64,000 nucleotides of DNA from Ephemeroptericola cinctiostellae (GCF_003339525.1 NZ_CP031124.1:1798001-1862000), one strand, 5' to 3'; positions 55,122 through 64,000 are shown, counted from the stretch's first letter. Numbers and translations are program-made. The notes: generated from the sequence alone by a model not told the origin.

Positions 55122-55878
55122 TTAAGAAGGGTCTTAGGAAGCAGAATTCAATAACGGCTCATCTCGCAGCATGTTAAGAAGCACTTTATACAAGTCGCTT
55201 TTGCGATGGTTAAACCTAAATTCAGTTTCCTTCAAATGCAGTAAAAATGTGTTTTTCGGAACGCCGTTAAACTGAACCAAACGACGTTTAGCATAGCTCC
55301 AGAATGATTCTATCCCATTCACATGATTAGAACCATTTACAAACTCATCGGCACCATGATTCACCCGGAAGTGTTTATCAAACCCGATGTCCACCAAGCC
55401 ATTATAGCCGCGCCAACCATCGGTATGGATAACGCTGTTAATGTCTGCTTTCCCACGAATAATGGCTTGCAGGCTGGCTTTGGAAGCATCAGGCACAATC
55501 TCAGTGTAGATATTGCCATCACGTTTGAGTAAACCAAACACGATGGTTTTACCTGAAGCACCACGTCCGCGTTTACCTCGAACACGATGCGGACCAAAAT
55601 ATGATTCGTCGGCTTCCAACTCTCCTTTGAGTGGTGAGCCTTGGAGACAAACAATCACCAAACGACGACGAATCTTGAGGTAAATGGTGTTGATTGAACG
55701 AACGGATATGCCGCTTAACGCAGCACATTCCGTTGCCGTTAAATCAAGGGCAAAATACCGTAAAATTTGGCGAAACTTCGCTTCGCTAATTTTTGAATGT
55801 TTGAAGTACTTGTTTTTCATTTGGTCTCAAGAGCTTAGCGCATATTTTAATGCGTTTGCTTCCTAAGACCCTTAAGAA
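55122..55878. mobile_element. IS1595-family insertion sequence (IS1016-like), intact
   Basis: Perfect 15-bp inverted repeats GGGTCTTAGGAAGCA bound the element (55129-55143 and 55857-55871), giving 743 bp. Directly outside them is the 7-bp direct repeat TTAAGAA (55122-55128 and 55872-55878), one base short of the 8 bp usual in this family. One transposase gene fills it. Intact ends and duplication suggest a recent insertion, between lpdA and the nitrilase gene. Confidence 0.88.
55134..55820 (-). CDS. IS1595-family transposase
   Basis: The 228-residue protein has an N-terminal helix-turn-helix region (TATECAALSGISVRSINTIYLKIRRRL) and the DDE-type ISXO2-like core. Visible acidic residues are in GELEADESYFG, VIHTDGWRGYNGL and the Asn/Lys-bearing VNGIESFWSYAKRRL (DDNK/E pattern). 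The N-terminal zinc ribbon of longer IS1595 transposases is missing, as in the IS1016 group. The frame is intact. Confidence 0.9.
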   Translation of the reverse strand: MKNKYFKHSKISEAKFRQILRYFALDLTATECAALSGISVRSINTIYLKIRRRLVIVCLQGSPLKGELEADESYFGPHRVRGKRGRGASGKTIVFGLLKRDGNIYTEIVPDASKASLQAIIRGKADINSVIHTDGWRGYNGLVDIGFDKHFRVNHGADEFVNGSNHVNGIESFWSYAKRRLVQFNGVPKNTFLLHLKETEFRFNHRKSDLYKVLLNMLRDEPLLNSAS

Positions 55879-56245
55879 TTGAAAGAAGCAAGCCACCCAA
55901 TTCCCTTCGATAAATTCTGAGAACGACAACAGGTTTGTCCGCAATGCCCAACGAAGTTGTCAAAAGATGTTGAAAAAACTGAATATATTGCTCAATTTAT
56001 AATTGACAAGCCTATGGGTATGAATATTAACGCAATTCAGTGAACCCTTCCGTTGATATTATAAGGAATCAAATTTCACCCATTCTGACATCCATCGATA
56101 TCTCCACTAAACATCTGATGTTACATGGCTTTGATGATGAAAAAGCATCGTCATTGTCCCATTATATTTTAATTGGAATAACAACATTTGAATCAAAACA
56201 TCTTATGATTTAAGGATATTTTGATTTATCCAAAAAATCAAACAA
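55879..56245. other. AT-rich intergenic region with possible degraded coding remnants
   Basis: No full gene is visible. Short open stretches on the plus strand, one ending at 56042 (reading ...DKPMGMNINAIQ) and one ending near 56213 with an ATG about 56118, could be remnants of a decayed gene. They have no recognisable family and may be chance. The region is more AT-rich than its neighbours. Confidence 0.3.
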
Positions 56246-56273
56246 AAAACCCCTTGTACATACAAGGGGTTTT
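56246..56273 (-). terminator. terminator of the 2-oxoglutarate dehydrogenase operon
   Basis: A 13-bp perfect stem (56246-56258 with 56261-56273, AAAACCCCTTGTA type) lies 28 bases after the lpdA stop, followed on the minus strand by a T-rich run. Confidence 0.88.
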
Positions 56274-56300
56274 GATTAACGACATACACGCATGTCAACA

Positions 56301-57740
56301 TCACATGTTTAAAGTCCGTTTATCCACGGCCAACGCCGCTTCACGCATCACTTCTGACATGCTTGGATGGGGATGGCATACACGGGCAATGTCTTCTGAC
56401 GCTGCTTTGAATTCCATCGCCACAACAGCTTCTGCAATTAAATCTGATGCGCCTGCACCAATGATGTGCACGCCCAAAATTTCATCGGTCTTCGCATCAG
56501 CAATCATTTTCACAAAGCCTTCGGCTGAACCCATGCCCAAAGCACGACCATTGGCCATGAATGGGAATTGACCTGATTTGATTTCACGACCCGCTGCTTT
56601 GAGTGCTTCTTCAGTTTGGCCCACCCATGCAATCTCAGGACTGGTGTAAATCACCCAAGGCACGCAATTGTAATCGATGTGCGGTTTTTGGCCAACGATG
56701 CGTTCTGCAACAGCCACGCCCTCATCTTCAGCCTTATGTGCCAACATCGGGCCTGGAATCACATCACCAATCGCCCAAATGCCAGCCACTGCCGTCGCGC
56801 AATCATGGTTCACTTCAATGAACCCACGTTCATTGGTTTTCACACCCACCGCCTCGAGATTCAGATTGTCCGTATTGGGTGTACGACCCACAGAAACGAT
56901 CAACTTATCAAACTCGCCTTTGGCTTCTGCACCATCAGCTGTTGTGTAGTTCACCGTCACGCTTTTTTTGCTGACCTTCACATCACCAATCGACACACCC
57001 AACTGAAATTTCAAGCCTTGTTTTTCAAACAGTTTTTTCGCTTCTTTGGCAATGGCACCATCGGCTGCGCCAAGGAATGCAGGCATGGCTTCGAGCACCG
57101 TCACTTCAGCACCCAAACGACGCCACACAGAACCCAACTCCAAACCAATCACACCCGCACCAATCACACCCAATTTCTTAGGCACGGTAGAGAAGTTCAA
57201 CGCACCTTCGTTATCGCACACTTGAACATTGTCCACAGCGATGCTTGGCAAATGACGAGCCTTAGAACCTGTGGCGATGATGACATTTTTTGCGCTCACA
57301 ATCGATGCATTACCGTCTTTGTCTGTCACTTGCACTTGAGTCAAACCACCCTCTTGCTTCACGAATGCGCCGTAACCTTTAAGCAAAATCACTTTGTTTT
57401 TCTTGAACAAATATTGGATGCCACCCGTCATTTTGTCAACGATGGCATTTTTACGTGCCACCATTTTGGCGGGATCCATGCTCACGCCTTTGACCGAAAT
57501 GCCATTGTCTTCAAAATGATGGTTCGCATCTTCAAACAAATGCGAACTGTGCAACAACGCTTTAGATGGGATGCAACCCACATTCAAGCAAGTACCACCC
57601 AAACGTGGCTCACCTTTTGGATCATCATACGGATTGCCTTCAATGCAAGCCGTAGATAAGCCCAATTGCGCTGCACGAATCGCAGCAATGTAACCGCCAG
57701 GGCCTGCGCCGATGACGATGACGTCGAAAGTTTGTGACAT
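56301..57740 (-). CDS. lpdA: dihydrolipoamide dehydrogenase (E3)
   Basis: The 479-residue flavoprotein reoxidises lipoyl groups with NAD+. The FAD motif is VIVIGAGPGGYIAAIRAAQLG, the redox-active disulfide is in GGTCLNVGCIPSKALL (about 49-64) and the NAD motif is GVIGAGVIGLELGSVW. The C-terminal His-Glu is in CHPHPSMSEVMREA. AAGGA precedes the ATG. It is the last gene of the operon; an orphan gene ends 28 bp before its start, between it and odhB. Confidence 0.96.
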   Translation of the reverse strand: MSQTFDVIVIGAGPGGYIAAIRAAQLGLSTACIEGNPYDDPKGEPRLGGTCLNVGCIPSKALLHSSHLFEDANHHFEDNGISVKGVSMDPAKMVARKNAIVDKMTGGIQYLFKKNKVILLKGYGAFVKQEGGLTQVQVTDKDGNASIVSAKNVIIATGSKARHLPSIAVDNVQVCDNEGALNFSTVPKKLGVIGAGVIGLELGSVWRRLGAEVTVLEAMPAFLGAADGAIAKEAKKLFEKQGLKFQLGVSIGDVKVSKKSVTVNYTTADGAEAKGEFDKLIVSVGRTPNTDNLNLEAVGVKTNERGFIEVNHDCATAVAGIWAIGDVIPGPMLAHKAEDEGVAVAERIVGQKPHIDYNCVPWVIYTSPEIAWVGQTEEALKAAGREIKSGQFPFMANGRALGMGSAEGFVKMIADAKTDEILGVHIIGAGASDLIAEAVVAMEFKAASEDIARVCHPHPSMSEVMREAALAVDKRTLNM

Positions 57741-57768
57741 TTTAAAAATCCTTGCAAAAAATATTTAT

Positions 57769-58503
57769 TCAAATAATTAACTGTTTATACGGATTTAATT
57801 CCAAATCCAAATAATCGCAATTAATATTAATCAAAGCATTTTGATGCGCCTGTGAGTTAATAAAAAATACAATTCGATGTTCTCTGTCATCTTGATATTT
57901 CAAACTTTTTTTAAAAACATGTTCAATCTGTTTCTCTAACCCACTGTGGTCTTCGTCAGAGGAACCGATTACAACATGCTTATCCCCATATTGAATCGCT
58001 TTTTGTAAAAAACCAATTTGTAAATTGTTGATTTCGGCTATCGTCCAATTTTTTCCAAAAGGATGGCTTAAATCGGAAACTTTCATACTTTCTATGATTG
58101 AACGAAGTAAAAGCGACGAAAACTTATTAATATTCTCAATTTTATAGTAAGAGCACTTACCAAGTTTTATTGCAAGATTAAGCAATTCTTCGTGGTTTGG
58201 TTCAATTTGAAAAGCTGAGCAACAAAATAATAAACAATTTGGAAATGGAACAACAACGGTGCAATCAACAAACTGCAAAGTCCCCTCACCAGAAATAATT
58301 TGATTTAAACCAGGGATTCTGCTCATAGCATCGGAACCTTGGTATAAAGCGTTTACTTCATAATGCAGACGACCTTCTTCAGAATCAGAAATCGGGTTGT
58401 CAGTTTCCATTTGTTTATAATAATTAAAAGTTCCTAAACGAATTGTCCCCTGTCCTCGAACAGGATGATGCTCTTCATCTATGAACTTATAATAAAACAT
58501 CAT
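57769..58503 (-). CDS. orphan hypothetical protein inserted in the odh operon
   Basis: The 244-residue soluble protein matches no family I can name with confidence. The N-terminus (FYYKFIDEEHHPVRGQGTIRLGTFNYYKQMETDNPISDSEEG) has the form of a scattered group of uncharacterised proteins that share a RLGTxxYY/FR...D..EG pattern, some annotated DUF2971-like. A later EHRIVFFIN strand and basic helices follow. It is clearly more AT-rich than odhB and lpdA and uses many AAT/ATT/TTA codons, suggesting horizontal origin. AAGGG precedes the ATG. It is in the same direction as the operon and ends 28 bp before lpdA. Confidence 0.7.
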   Translation of the reverse strand: MMFYYKFIDEEHHPVRGQGTIRLGTFNYYKQMETDNPISDSEEGRLHYEVNALYQGSDAMSRIPGLNQIISGEGTLQFVDCTVVVPFPNCLLFCCSAFQIEPNHEELLNLAIKLGKCSYYKIENINKFSSLLLRSIIESMKVSDLSHPFGKNWTIAEINNLQIGFLQKAIQYGDKHVVIGSSDEDHSGLEKQIEHVFKKSLKYQDDREHRIVFFINSQAHQNALININCDYLDLELNPYKQLII

Positions 58504-58530
58504 GAACCCTTAAGGAATATTATCAAGCAA

Positions 58531-58653
58531 GTAGGTTGGGGTGAACATTTTTGTGAACCCCAACACCCATGAGTTTAATAAAACAACACACCCATCAATA
58601 CTTTTACCATGCTTGCAAGTGTTGGGGCTTACTTTGCTCACCGCCAACCTACG
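58531..58653. repeat. inverted pair of REP-like repeats
   Basis: A 36-bp unit at 58531-58566 (starts GTAGGTTGGGG, ends CCCCAACAC) recurs in inverted, imperfect form at 58619-58653 (starts GTGTTGGGG, ends CCAACCTACG). Each is itself palindromic, and the pair could form one long hairpin. GTAGGTTGGG...CCCAAC units are widely scattered intergenic repeats in Proteobacteria. The pair lies between the orphan gene and odhB. Confidence 0.7.
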
Positions 58654-58695
58654 ATGTGCTGCGTTTATTGACGCCCTACTTGCCTACTCATTTGT

Positions 58696-59949
58696 TTACA
58701 CATCCAATAACAAACGGGCTGGATCTTCCAGTGCCTCTTTCATGGCCACCAAGCCCAGCACCGCTTCGCGACCATCAATGATGCGGTGATCATACGACAT
58801 GGCGAGGTAATTCATTGGGCGAATGACGATTTGACCGTTTTCAACCACCGCACGGTCTTTGGTCGCATGAACGCCAAGGATCGCTGATTGTGGTGGGTTG
58901 ATAATAGGCGTTGAGAGCATTGAACCAAACACACCGCCATTGGAAATACTGAATGTACCGCCCGTCATTTCTTCGATGGTGAGTTTACCGTCTTTGGCCT
59001 TTGCACCAAATTCTGCGATTTGCTTTTCAATATCAGCGAGACTGAGTTGATCGGCATTGCGGATAATGGGAACCACCAAACCACGTGGTGAACCAACGGC
59101 GATGCCAATGTCAAAGTAACCGTGGTAAACGATGTCATTGCCATCCACTGAGGCGTTCAAGACAGGGTATTTTTTCAAAGCAGCCACTGCGGCTTTAACA
59201 AAGAAACTCATGAAACCAAGTTTGACACCATGTTCTTTTTCAAATTTGTCTTTGTATTTGTTGCGCATTTCCATGACGGGTGCCATGTTCACTTCATTGA
59301 AAGTGGTCAAAATGGCATTGGTCGATTGTGATTGCAATAAACGTTCTGCGACACGTGCGCGCAAGCGGCTCATGGCAACACGCTGTTCTGGACGATCGGC
59401 CAAGATATTACCCACATTGATGGGTGCTTTAACCGCAGGCAAGCTCGCGCCTGCAGCAGGTGCGGGGATGCTTGATGCGGTCACAGCGGCACCGCTGGCG
59501 GCTGCTGCGAGGGCATCGCCTTTGGTCACGCGACCGTCTTTGCCTGAACCTACAACAGCATTCAAACCGTTTTCAGCCATGATTTTTGCAGCAGCTGGAG
59601 ATGCAACGCCACCTGCCGATGCGGCAACAGGTGCGGCGGCGGCCACAGCGACGGCAGGTGCCGCTTGCGCCGCTGCTTGCGCCACAGGAGCGGTCGCGCC
59701 AGCAGTTGCTTCTGTGTCAATTTTTGCAATCAATTGACCGCTGGCAACGGTTGCACCGTCAGCGGCAATGACTTCAACCAAAACACCTGAAGCAGGCGCA
59801 GGTAATTCGAGAACAACTTTATCTGTTTCAACGTCAATCAAGTTTTCGTCACGAACAACGGCTTGACCGATTTTTTTGTTCCATGTGAGCAATGTTGCTT
59901 CAGCAATGGACTCTGATAATTGGGGGACAACAACGTCGATGATGGCCAT
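58696..59949 (-). CDS. odhB: 2-oxoglutarate dehydrogenase E2, dihydrolipoyl succinyltransferase
   Basis: The 417-residue protein has an N-terminal lipoyl domain (modified Lys in [14 protein letters not shown], about residue 43), an Ala/Val/Pro-rich linker (about 82-110), an E1/E3-binding domain ([31 protein letters not shown], about 115-147) and the catalytic domain ending in [32 protein letters not shown] with the His/Asp site. It follows sucA after 116 bp containing two hairpins. Confidence 0.96.
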   Translation of the reverse strand: MAIIDVVVPQLSESIAEATLLTWNKKIGQAVVRDENLIDVETDKVVLELPAPASGVLVEVIAADGATVASGQLIAKIDTEATAGATAPVAQAAAQAAPAVAVAAAAPVAASAGGVASPAAAKIMAENGLNAVVGSGKDGRVTKGDALAAAASGAAVTASSIPAPAAGASLPAVKAPINVGNILADRPEQRVAMSRLRARVAERLLQSQSTNAILTTFNEVNMAPVMEMRNKYKDKFEKEHGVKLGFMSFFVKAAVAALKKYPVLNASVDGNDIVYHGYFDIGIAVGSPRGLVVPIIRNADQLSLADIEKQIAEFGAKAKDGKLTIEEMTGGTFSISNGGVFGSMLSTPIINPPQSAILGVHATKDRAVVENGQIVIRPMNYLAMSYDHRIIDGREAVLGLVAMKEALEDPARLLLDV

Positions 59950-59970
59950 TTTATTTCTCTTTCAAGTTGG

Positions 59971-60028
59971 AGCGGGCACATGACCCGCTGCATGATCTGT
60001 GGGGCGGTGGATTGTTTAATCCCACCGC
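59971..60028 (-). promoter_or_regulatory. two hairpins in the sucA-odhB intercistronic region
   Basis: GCGGTGG/CCACCGC (60004-60010 with 60022-60028) and AGCGGG/CCCGCT (59971-59976 with 59984-59989) form successive GC-rich stems between sucA and odhB. Neither has a T-run, so RNA processing or stability control is more likely than termination. Confidence 0.5.
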
Positions 60029-60065
60029 GATCTTTCACAATATATTTAAAAACAAAAACTTAGAA

Positions 60066-62927
60066 TCACTTCTTCAAGAAATTCTTGATCTTGCCAAATG
60101 CAGTTTGCATCATGGCTTTTTGTTGCTCATAATGTTTCGCATAGTAACCCACCGCTGGTGAAGCAGAGGCTGGACGACCAGCGTAAGCAAGTTTTTGTCC
60201 TTCTGAAAGGTTTTCAAACAGGTTGTGCTGCACTTGGAACCATGGACCTTGATTTTGAGGTTCATCTTGCACCCAGATGATTTCTTCGAGGTGTGGGTAT
60301 TTTTTCAATTCAGCAGAAAAAGCTTTGTGTGGGAATGGATACATTTGCTCCAAACGAATCACAGGCACATTTTGATCTTTTTCTTCGCGGCGGAAAGCCA
60401 ATACATCATAGTAGACTTTACCTGAGCAGACCAAAATGCGTTTCACTTTTGCATTATCAATTGAAACCGTAGCATCGCATTCACCAATTACTGTCTGGAA
60501 CGAGCCTTTGGCCAAATCATTCAAGTCAGAAATCGCCTCTTTATGACGCAACAATGATTTTGGTGTGAAAATAATTAATGGCTTACGGAATGTCCCCACC
60601 ATCTGACGACGTAAGATATGGAAAATCTGGGCTGGGGTTGTGGGTTGAACCACTTGCATGTTGTTGTCTGCGCACAGTTGCAAATAACGTTCAATACGAG
60701 CCGACGAGTGTTCTGGGCCTTGACCTTCATAGCCGTGTGGCAACATCAAGGTTAAGCCTGAAGCACGTCCCCATTTCACTTCACCACTTGAAATGAATTG
60801 ATCGATCACGACTTGTGCGCCATTGGCGAAGTCGCCAAATTGCGCCTCCCAAATCACCAAGGTGTTGGGTGCCGTGGTTGAATAACCATATTCAAAACCC
60901 AATACAGCTTCTTCAGACAACACCGAATCAATGACGGAGAATGATGCTTGATCGGTCACATGTTGCAATGGAATGTAACTACCAGAGTCCCAGCGTTCAC
61001 GGTTTTGGTCATGCACAACAGCATGACGGTGTGTGAATGTGCCGCGCCCTGAGTCTTGACCCGTGATGCGGATGTCGTAGCCATTGCTCAACAATGAGGC
61101 AAATGCCAAATGCTCACCCATACCCCAATCCAATGGCTGGTTGCCGTCTACCATGTTGCGACGGTCTTTCATCAGCTTCGCAACCAATGGGTGCGGTGTG
61201 ACCGTATCTGGTAATGTGGTGATTTTTTCGCCCAAACGTTTCAATTCTGAAACTGGAATCGACGTGTTGGTTGCGTCTGCCCATTTTTTATTGAGGAATG
61301 AATCCCAATTGGTGGCGTATTGGTGCTTGTAATTGGTCAATACCGATGTGTGATAGTGACGACCTTCATCCATTGCGGCACGAAAATCGACGGTCATTTG
61401 ATCGGCTTCGCCAGCGTTAAGCACGCCTTGTGTCGTCAATTTATCTGCGTACAGCGCACGCGTACCAGGATGTTTTGCAATGGTTTTATACATCAAGGGC
61501 TGCGTCAATGCAGGCGTGTCTTGCTCATTGTGACCGAGCTTACGGAAACACACGATGTCAATGACAACGTCTTTTTTATATGCTTGACGGTAGTCGAGTG
61601 CAAGCTGTGTCGCCCAAACCACTGACTCTGGATCATCACCGTTCACGTGTAAAACAGGCGCTTCAATCAGTTTGGCCACGTCAGTACAGTAAATGGTTGA
61701 TCCTTTATCACGCGGATCCGATGTGGTGAAGCCAATTTGATTGTTAATGACCAAGTGCAGCGTACCATGTGTACCATAACCACGCGTTTGTGCGAGATTC
61801 AGTGTTTCCATAACCACACCTTGACCTGCAAACGCAGCATCACCATGGACTTGCACAGGCAATACTTGTGTGCCATCGACGTCACCACGGCGATCTTGAC
61901 GTGCCCGTGCCGAACCTTCTACGACTGGATTAACAATTTCCAAATGCGATGGGTTAAATGCGAGAGACAAATGAACGGGGCCGCCTGCCGTGGTCACGTC
62001 ACTTGAAAAGCCTTGGTGGTATTTCACGTCACCAGCAGGTAAATCATCGCCGTGTTTGCCTTCAAACTCAGCAAACAAATCGGCTGGGTTTTTGCCCAAA
62101 ATATTCACCAAAACGTTTAAACGACCTCGGTGCGCCATGCCAATGACGATTTCTTGCACACCTTGCGCACCACCGTGTTGAATCAAGGCATCCATTGAAG
62201 CGATGAAACTTTCGCCACCTTCCAAAGAAAAACGTTTTTGCCCCACATAGCGTGTGTGTAAATAGCGTTCGATGCCTTCAGCTTCGGTCAGCTCCAACAT
62301 GATGCGTTTTTTCTGTTCAGCACTGAATTGTGGTGTTGCTTTAGATGACTCCAAACGCTCTTGCCACCAGCGTTTCTCAGCAGGATCAGAAATATACATG
62401 AATTCTGCGCCCAATGTGCCGCAATACGTCGTGCGCAAAGCCTGCAGCAAATCACGCAAACTCATGGAATCTTGACCAAAATAGGTATTAGAAGTGCTGT
62501 ATTTCTCATCCAAATCAGCTTCAGTCAAACCATAAAAAGAAGGCTCGAGCTCAGGGATTTCAGGACGTTCGCGGCGTTTGAGGGGATCAAGTTCAGCCCA
62601 TCGAGAACCTAAGAAACGGTAAGCTGCGACCAATGATTGAACACTGACTTGTTTTTTGGCTTGACCCAAGTCTGAATTCGCAGCTTGTGCCGTCAAAAAT
62701 TTGTTTTGTTTCGCACGCAACGCAAAAGACTCGATGACAGGCGCATGCGCCACATCGCGAGCATCGGTTTCGCCATTGCTTGCAGGAACATGCTGCATAT
62801 TGTCAAAATATGCACGCCATTGCTCAGGTACAGAGTTGGGATTATCTAAATAGAGCTCATACAACTCTTCAACATACGGTGCATTACCGCCAAAGAGGTA
62901 TGAATTTGACAAAAAGTCATTCATCAT
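60066..62927 (-). CDS. sucA: 2-oxoglutarate dehydrogenase E1 component
   Basis: The 953-residue thiamine-diphosphate enzyme decarboxylates 2-oxoglutarate in the TCA cycle. The N-terminal E2-binding segment is SNSYLFGGNAPYVEELYELYLDNPNSVPEQWRAYF. The ThDP motif region includes GMAHRGRLNVLVNI and HGDAAFAGQGVVMETLNLAQTRGYGTHGTLHLVINNQIGFTT. The start is placed at ATG 62927 with AAGGA upstream; the frame continues to 63029 without support. It heads the sucA-odhB-(orphan)-lpdA operon. Confidence 0.97.
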   Translation of the reverse strand: MMNDFLSNSYLFGGNAPYVEELYELYLDNPNSVPEQWRAYFDNMQHVPASNGETDARDVAHAPVIESFALRAKQNKFLTAQAANSDLGQAKKQVSVQSLVAAYRFLGSRWAELDPLKRRERPEIPELEPSFYGLTEADLDEKYSTSNTYFGQDSMSLRDLLQALRTTYCGTLGAEFMYISDPAEKRWWQERLESSKATPQFSAEQKKRIMLELTEAEGIERYLHTRYVGQKRFSLEGGESFIASMDALIQHGGAQGVQEIVIGMAHRGRLNVLVNILGKNPADLFAEFEGKHGDDLPAGDVKYHQGFSSDVTTAGGPVHLSLAFNPSHLEIVNPVVEGSARARQDRRGDVDGTQVLPVQVHGDAAFAGQGVVMETLNLAQTRGYGTHGTLHLVINNQIGFTTSDPRDKGSTIYCTDVAKLIEAPVLHVNGDDPESVVWATQLALDYRQAYKKDVVIDIVCFRKLGHNEQDTPALTQPLMYKTIAKHPGTRALYADKLTTQGVLNAGEADQMTVDFRAAMDEGRHYHTSVLTNYKHQYATNWDSFLNKKWADATNTSIPVSELKRLGEKITTLPDTVTPHPLVAKLMKDRRNMVDGNQPLDWGMGEHLAFASLLSNGYDIRITGQDSGRGTFTHRHAVVHDQNRERWDSGSYIPLQHVTDQASFSVIDSVLSEEAVLGFEYGYSTTAPNTLVIWEAQFGDFANGAQVVIDQFISSGEVKWGRASGLTLMLPHGYEGQGPEHSSARIERYLQLCADNNMQVVQPTTPAQIFHILRRQMVGTFRKPLIIFTPKSLLRHKEAISDLNDLAKGSFQTVIGECDATVSIDNAKVKRILVCSGKVYYDVLAFRREEKDQNVPVIRLEQMYPFPHKAFSAELKKYPHLEEIIWVQDEPQNQGPWFQVQHNLFENLSEGQKLAYAGRPASASPAVGYYAKHYEQQKAMMQTAFGKIKNFLKK

Positions 62928-63265
62928 GATGGGCTTGTCCTTTCTGTGCGCAACGCACAAGGGGATTAGGGAGAACACACTCCCATTAACTTTGCGGCCA
63001 TACCGCTTGGTTAATAGCCAATGTACCACTGTCTAGGTACATCGGGGGCGAGTGGAATAAACACGTCTTATTACAAAACTGAGCAATTAAACGTGAAAAT
63101 CCATGAAAAATCTATATGCAACGCAGCATTCTAGCACCATATAACTTAATCAGCAAAACAGTTTTGCACCATTTTGACTCACATTTTAGATTTTGTCTCA
63201 CGTTTAATTTAATTGTTTTCAAAGACTGTACGTGCCACGGGTTACACGCGCCTTACACAAGCACA
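62928..63265. other. sucA upstream region
   Basis: No further gene is seen in 338 bp. A TGTGCG-CAA-CGCACA hairpin (62945-62959) lies just upstream of the sucA ribosome site and could influence initiation. The operon promoter should lie in the AT-rich part around 63060-63200. sdh or gltA genes, often upstream of sucA, are absent. Confidence 0.4.
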
Positions 63266-64000
63266 TCAAAGATTCCTTGCTTGGAAATTCAACACTGACA
63301 AGCCCACCAAAGCCAAAGCACTGATCCCCGCCCCCACATAAAATGTATAAGCAGCACCGAGGCCATCCCATACATAGCCTGCCAACACACTCGCAATCAA
63401 CATGGCAATGCCTGTCATCAGATTAAAAAAACCAAACGCAGTACCCCGTAAATCAGCAGGCGATGCATCCACCACCATGCGCGCCAATAAACCTTGAGTC
63501 ATGCCCATGTGAACCCCCCACAGCATCACACCGCACATCAACACCCTCCAATCCACAGCATTGGCAAGGCAAAAGTCTGCGGCGATCAAGACCAACAGTC
63601 CACCCGTCAGTAAACCACGGTGACTCACTTTATCCGACAAATGCCCAAAAGGATAAGCACTCAATGCATACACAGCATTCATGGCCACCATCACCAACGG
63701 CACCCAAGCCAAAGCGATACCCAGTTGCTGCGCCCGCAACACCAAAAAAGCTTCGCTGAAACGAGCCAATGTGAACACGGCACCAAACATCACCACTGCC
63801 CAATAATTTAAATCTAATCGTTTTAAATTCGTGATCGAAATTGGATTCATGCGCCGATCAAGTGCAACACTGCTTTTGGGTTCTCGAACACCGCATGCCA
63901 ACACAATCACCGCCAGCACTGCGGGCACCACCGCCATCCAAAACACCGCTCGAACATCATTTTGCCAAAGCAACATCAAACCCACTGCAATCAAAGGCCC
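63266..64000 (-). CDS. MFS transporter (N-terminal part outside window)
   Basis: The frame runs through the window edge (GP precedes the TTG at 63994). About 245 residues are visible, containing the last part of the first six-helix bundle and six C-terminal membrane helices. YPFGHLSDKVSHRGLLTGG is the MFS loop motif (G-x-L-S-D-K...R) between helices 8 and 9. DLRGTAFGFFNLMTGIAMLIASVLAGYVWD is typical of drug/metabolite efflux-type MFS proteins. The substrate is unknown. Confidence 0.8.
   Translation of the reverse strand, partial: GPLIAVGLMLLWQNDVRAVFWMAVVPAVLAVIVLACGVREPKSSVALDRRMNPISITNLKRLDLNYWAVVMFGAVFTLARFSEAFLVLRAQQLGIALAWVPLVMVAMNAVYALSAYPFGHLSDKVSHRGLLTGGLLVLIAADFCLANAVDWRVLMCGVMLWGVHMGMTQGLLARMVVDASPADLRGTAFGFFNLMTGIAMLIASVLAGYVWDGLGAAYTFYVGAGISALALVGLSVLNFQARNL

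Noticed and set aside
56616..57659. 347-codon open frame on the plus strand
   Set aside because: It is antisense to lpdA throughout, has a His/Thr-rich composition typical of reversed coding sequence, and shows no family features.
62928..63029. N-terminal extension of SucA
   Set aside because: The added residues are unlike any SucA, and the ATG at 62927 has a ribosome site and the conserved N-terminus.

Overview
The window reads as chromosomal DNA of a betaproteobacterium, most likely Burkholderiales-like, with G+C in the mid-40s per cent (estimated by eye, not computed). The evidence is gene order: ffs next to dnaX-ybaB, accD-folC-SPOR-purF followed by a Cys/Met PLP enzyme, sucA-odhB-lpdA, nitrilase-tldD, and rpsO-pnp. 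Long-form leuA, an exaC/DUF779 pair and an IS1016-like element fit the same group. Gene density is high, spacers are short, and most operons end in clear hairpin terminators.

Layout. 1-3.2 kb: an ornithine cyclodeaminase (cut by the window edge) converges on a glycerate kinase and a CtlX-type citrulline hydrolase. 3.4-5.5 kb: leuA behind a leucine-rich leader peptide and attenuator. 5.7-6.3 kb: a GST-like protein. 6.5-11.3 kb: a fructose/ribose-type ABC importer (binding protein, permease, ATPase), divergent from an RbsD/FucU mutarotase and a LacI-type repressor, with three operator-like sites between them. 11.5-13.6 kb: a family I.3 RTX lipase. 13.9-17.6 kb: a GAF-domain regulator, acetaldehyde-type aldehyde dehydrogenase, DUF779 protein and a small unknown ORF. 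17.8-25.2 kb: housekeeping genes (RNase G, DsbA-like isomerase, endonuclease III, RluE, DUF192 lipoprotein, squalene/phytoene-synthase-like protein, gltX). 25.2-30.9 kb: a CDP-3,6-dideoxyhexose surface-sugar cluster. 31-36 kb: rpsO, pnp with a leader hairpin, rsfS, a 12-bp tandem repeat, a HAD phosphatase and a fatty-acid-hydroxylase-type membrane enzyme. 36.1-46.2 kb: periplasmic asparaginase, the Cys/Met PLP enzyme, purF, SPOR protein, folC, accD, ybaB, dnaX and the 4.5S RNA. 46.2-50.8 kb: an aldehyde dehydrogenase, threonine-aldolase-like enzyme and Fe(II)/2-oxoglutarate amino-acid hydroxylase in one operon, divergent from an RpiR regulator. 50.9-55.1 kb: a WaaP-like kinase, PAP2 phosphatase, TldD and a nitrilase-family amidase. 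55.1-55.9 kb: an IS1595-family insertion sequence. 56.2-63 kb: the 2-oxoglutarate dehydrogenase operon, interrupted by an AT-rich orphan gene. 63.3-64 kb: a partial MFS transporter.

Most notable observations. (1) The hydroxylase / aldolase / aldehyde dehydrogenase operon could form a short route from a basic amino acid to glycine plus an omega-amino acid; for lysine the chemistry gives 4-aminobutanal and then GABA. (2) dnaX is split by a -1 shift at A AAA AAG followed six bases later by a stem-loop, with the opposite polarity to E. coli: here the shift makes tau. (3) leuA has a 32-residue leader with two LLL runs followed by a terminator. (4) An orphan gene and an inverted pair of REP-like repeats sit inside the odhB-lpdA junction.
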